From Anderseniella sp963759095 (GTDB taxonomy: Bacteria > Pseudomonadota > Alphaproteobacteria > Rhizobiales > Aestuariivirgaceae), in assembly GCA_963759095.1 (NCBI GenBank), contig CAVWYF010000036.1:337764-401763 (forward strand): a stretch of 64,000 bases of DNA, given 5' to 3'. The notes under the pieces are model-generated. The model ran no database searches and was not told the DNA's origin. It saw only the letters and a list, made by a program, of their open reading frames with translations. The translations under genes were made by a program, and so were the position numbers. Of this stretch, positions 61,914-64,000 are shown one piece after another (positions within the stretch are counted from its first letter, which is position 1; each line of letters opens with the position of its first letter).

Positions 61914-62707
61914 TCGTCGGTCCATTCCGGTTTGCGTTTCTCAAGAAATGCGCCAATGCCTTCCTGCGCATCTTTCATCATCATGTTGTCGACGATGACT
62001 TTAGACGTGTACTGATAGGCCTGATCCAGCGGCATTTCAAGCTGCTCGTAAAACGCCTTCTTGCCCAGCGCCAATACCGCCTGGGAACGTTCAGCCAGTG
62101 TTGCTGCGAGCTGTTGCGTGACCCTTTCAAGATCATCATCGGCGCAAATCCGGTTGACGATACCTGCCGCCATCGCCTCATCCGCATTCAGCAGCCCACC
62201 CGTAGTCAACAGTTCCATGGCGCGCTTGCGGCCAATATTGCGTGACAGTGCCACCATCGGCGTGGAACAGAACAGACCTGAATTGATCCCGTTGACACCA
62301 AACCGGGCAGACGCACCTGCAACCGCCATGTCACATGCTGCTACAAGCTGGCAGCCTGCAGCCGTGGCAATGCCGTTTACTTCCGCGATTACGATCTTCG
62401 GATGCGCAACAATCATTTGCATCATCTCGGAACACCGTGCAAACAGCGCTTCGTAGAACGCCCGCCCGCCGTCGGTGTCCGTGCGATGCGCTGTCATTTC
62501 TTTCAGATCATGGCCGCCGCAAAAACCCGGCGCTTCGCCTGCAATGACAATGGCACGAACCGACTTGTCGGTTGCCGCTGCCTCAAGCGCGGCCACAATG
62601 GCATCAAGCATGGCGCTGGACAGCGGATTGCGTTGCGAACCGCGCATCAGCGTCAGCCGCAGGATGCTGCCGGTGTTTTCAACGGACAGTAACGGTGCCT
62701 GGCTCAT
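61910..62707 (-). CDS. Enoyl-CoA hydratase/isomerase family protein
   Basis: 265 residues. Crotonase fold: oxyanion-hole blocks AIVIAGEAPGFCGGHDLKEM and EVNGIATAAGCQLVAACDMAVA, and SARFGVNGINSGLFCSTPMVAL. The two acidic residues of a classic hydratase (Glu-Glu) are not clearly present: at the second site the sequence reads NSGLFCST where a glutamate is usual, so isomerase, hydrolase or ECHDC3-like activity is possible. Starts at a TGATG overlap with the secreted protein gene. Co-transcribed with the VOC and CoA-binding genes. Confidence 0.85.
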   Translation of the reverse strand: MSQAPLLSVENTGSILRLTLMRGSQRNPLSSAMLDAIVAALEAAATDKSVRAIVIAGEAPGFCGGHDLKEMTAHRTDTDGGRAFYEALFARCSEMMQMIVAHPKIVIAEVNGIATAAGCQLVAACDMAVAGASARFGVNGINSGLFCSTPMVALSRNIGRKRAMELLTTGGLLNADEAMAAGIVNRICADDDLERVTQQLAATLAERSQAVLALGKKAFYEQLEMPLDQAYQYTSKVIVDNMMMKDAQEGIGAFLEKRKPEWTDE

Positions 62708-63426
62708 CAGTGATCAGCCCCTTCTGCGGCTTCTTCAAGCAGTTTCAACTTCTCGGCCCAGTCCTTTTGCTTGTTGAGATCAGCGACAATTTTCTTGTTG
62801 TTGTCAGACGGCAGCATGGATTGCAGCCCTTCAATGAGCGATTTCTTCATTTGCTGGTCGAGATCGACTTCGTTCTCGATGTTTTCCAGCTCCTGCCTGA
62901 TCTCATCTTCGTGGGTTCCCGACAATGCCGCATAGGCGAAACTCACTGACGTGATCGCTGTATTCCATTCACCGACTGTCTTGAAACCAAAACTCTTGAT
63001 GTCTTTCTCAAGCGCCGGGCCTTCCTTGGCCTGGGCCACGAATTGCTCAAGCGATTCATATTCTGCGATATCGGTATCCTGGTAGCTGTTCTTGAGTTTG
63101 ACAAATCCGTCAATTGCCCGTTTGGCCATGTCCGGTGTCAATTCAACGGTTTCCACCGTGGAAATGGCAGGAGCCATCTCCCTGGTGTTATTGTTATCAT
63201 TGGTATTGTCGTTGTCGGTGTTGGCGTCGTCACCAGGGGATAACTGAAGCAACGGTTCGTTACCGGGCGACGGAGCAAACGGTGCAACGCCCAACCCGCC
63301 GACTGCTGCAGCGGGATTTTCCATCTCCGGCAGGCGCGTCTGGTCCTTTGCCGCCAGCACAGGCTCGGCGCACATGATAACGAACGCGGCGCTCATCAAA
63401 ACAGCTATGTCTCCGGTACCCTTCAT
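62707..63426 (-). CDS. Secreted protein of unknown function
   Basis: About 239 residues. Signal peptide (IAVLMSAAFVIMCAEPVLAA) at the N-terminus. A Pro/Gly- and then Asp/Asn-rich linker follows (DDANTDNDNTNDNNN, about residues 62-80), then a mostly helical acidic domain (about 90-235) with AKRAIDGFVKLKNSYQDTDIAEYESLEQF and repeated Lys/Glu. No family recognised. It is first in the operon, overlapping the enoyl-CoA hydratase gene, which is an odd partner for a periplasmic protein. ATG 63426 begins the signal peptide; the frame to 63549 would bury it. Confidence 0.65.
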   Translation of the reverse strand: MKGTGDIAVLMSAAFVIMCAEPVLAAKDQTRLPEMENPAAAVGGLGVAPFAPSPGNEPLLQLSPGDDANTDNDNTNDNNNTREMAPAISTVETVELTPDMAKRAIDGFVKLKNSYQDTDIAEYESLEQFVAQAKEGPALEKDIKSFGFKTVGEWNTAITSVSFAYAALSGTHEDEIRQELENIENEVDLDQQMKKSLIEGLQSMLPSDNNKKIVADLNKQKDWAEKLKLLEEAAEGADH

Positions 63427-63538
63427 GAAAACAGATAGTAGGGCACGGCAGATTGCGGGGGAAGTACCATTGACGAGAATGCCTGAGTTGCTCAAAACCA
63501 GTGAACAATTTGAACGGGCTTTAGCAGGATGCGGGTAA

Positions 63539-63967
63539 ATGGCACTCAAATGGTCGGCAGAAGAGGTATTCGGGTTCGTGAAGGCGGAATTCCCGCAGGC
63601 ACTGCGCGACGGGGTAAATTATGAAGTGATCAAGCTGGAGCCGGAAGAAGCCCATGTCCGCCTGCTGGCCGGCGAACAGCAATTGCGTCCCGGTGGCACT
63701 GTTTCCGGGCCGGCCATGATGGAAATGGTGGATTTCTCGATTTACGTACTGTTGCTCGCACACCACAAGGAAGCAGCACGTCTTGCCGTAACCACCAATC
63801 TGGCAATCTCGTTCCTGCGCAAACCGCAACCAGGCCCCATCGTGGCTCAGGTCCGGCTGATAAAACACGGCCGCACCCTCACAGTGGCGCGGGTGGATAT
63901 CATATCCGAGGCAGACGGCAAGCTGGTAGCAAGCTCAGAAGCGACGTATTTCATGGGTTCTATATGA
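63539..63967 (+). CDS. PaaI-type acyl-CoA thioesterase (hotdog fold)
   Basis: 142 residues. Hotdog fold with LRPGGTVSGPAMMEMVDFSIYV, in which the helix and Asp/Glu positions match PaaI thioesterases, then TNLAISFLRKPQPGPIVAQVRL and the end LVASSEATYFMGSI. It hydrolyses acyl- or aryl-CoA thioesters in the cytoplasm. It is divergent from the secreted protein operon, separated by 112 bases; both may share a CoA-ester theme with the enoyl-CoA hydratase. ATG 63539 follows AGGATGCGGG. Confidence 0.85.
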   Translation: MALKWSAEEVFGFVKAEFPQALRDGVNYEVIKLEPEEAHVRLLAGEQQLRPGGTVSGPAMMEMVDFSIYVLLLAHHKEAARLAVTTNLAISFLRKPQPGPIVAQVRLIKHGRTLTVARVDIISEADGKLVASSEATYFMGSI

Positions 63968-64000
63968 GGTAAAATAATACCACATATATTTTATATAATA

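Overview
The window reads as a stretch of chromosome from an alphaproteobacterium, probably a free-living, amino-acid and organic-acid using heterotroph close to the Hyphomicrobiales/Rhodobacterales. The evidence is the gene families and their arrangement: HisN-type phosphatase, a TPP-riboswitch thiC-O-S-G-E-F-D operon, TRAP and Liv-type ABC uptake operons, a fused indolepyruvate oxidoreductase, GcvA-type LysR and DUF1127 proteins. Genus is inference only. I see no prophage, insertion sequence, CRISPR array, rRNA or tRNA. Almost everything is densely packed protein-coding DNA.

Layout. 0-3.4 kb: the end of a histidinol-phosphatase gene, an alpha/beta hydrolase, a small heat-shock protein with a sigma-32-like promoter, a small secreted protein and threonine aldolase. 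3.4-10.1 kb: a long spacer with a palindromic operator-like site, then gltBD (glutamate synthase). 10.1-14.6 kb: a DUF459 SGNH protein, a lytic transglycosylase and galE, all on the minus strand and all broken by single-base insertions, then an intact galU. 14.6-17.2 kb: an NfeD/SPFH membrane pair and hemH. 17.3-25.8 kb: one minus-strand operon with a large acyl-CoA synthetase, LivG-H-M-K-F and a PaaK-like protein. 26-30.3 kb: a Crp/Fnr regulator and a 1161-residue indolepyruvate ferredoxin oxidoreductase. 30.6-32.7 kb: chrB-chrA. 32.7-33.6 kb: a secreted C39-like cysteine peptidase. 33.6-40.7 kb: a TRAP operon (dctP-Q-M, with unusually long Q and M) running into an SDR and an acyl-CoA dehydrogenase. 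40.9-47.8 kb: mixed metabolism (C26 amidase, lactate dehydrogenase, LysR, transglutaminase, class V aminotransferase, sulfotransferase-like protein). 47.8-49.5 kb: a MarR regulator and an enamidase-like amidohydrolase. 49.6-55.9 kb: TPP riboswitch and seven thi genes. 56-64 kb: dusA, a TPR/2OG oxygenase, ctaA, metY with a structured leader, a four-gene operon (secreted protein, enoyl-CoA hydratase, VOC protein, CoA-binding protein) and a hotdog thioesterase.

How it fits together. Two uptake operons each carry their own CoA-ligation or beta-oxidation-like enzymes, which suggests import of carboxylates followed by CoA-dependent breakdown. Several genes feed amino-acid nitrogen and sulfur metabolism (gltBD, ltaE, the indolepyruvate oxidoreductase, the aminotransferase, metY). 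The thi operon is complete from the HMP and thiazole branches to ThiE and ThiD, apart from enzymes that would lie elsewhere (dxs, thiL).

The most interesting non-coding signals are: (1) a short leader before metY with two overlapping, mutually competing pairings, one covering the ribosome-binding site; (2) the same GTCAG-N5-CTGAC inverted repeat before the indolepyruvate oxidoreductase and in the ltaE/gltB spacer; (3) a small family of palindromic intergenic repeats with a short and a long form; (4) strong GC hairpins directly after the solute-binding-protein gene in both transporter operons. The six +1 frameshifts confined to 10.4-13.0 kb look more like local sequence error than gene decay.
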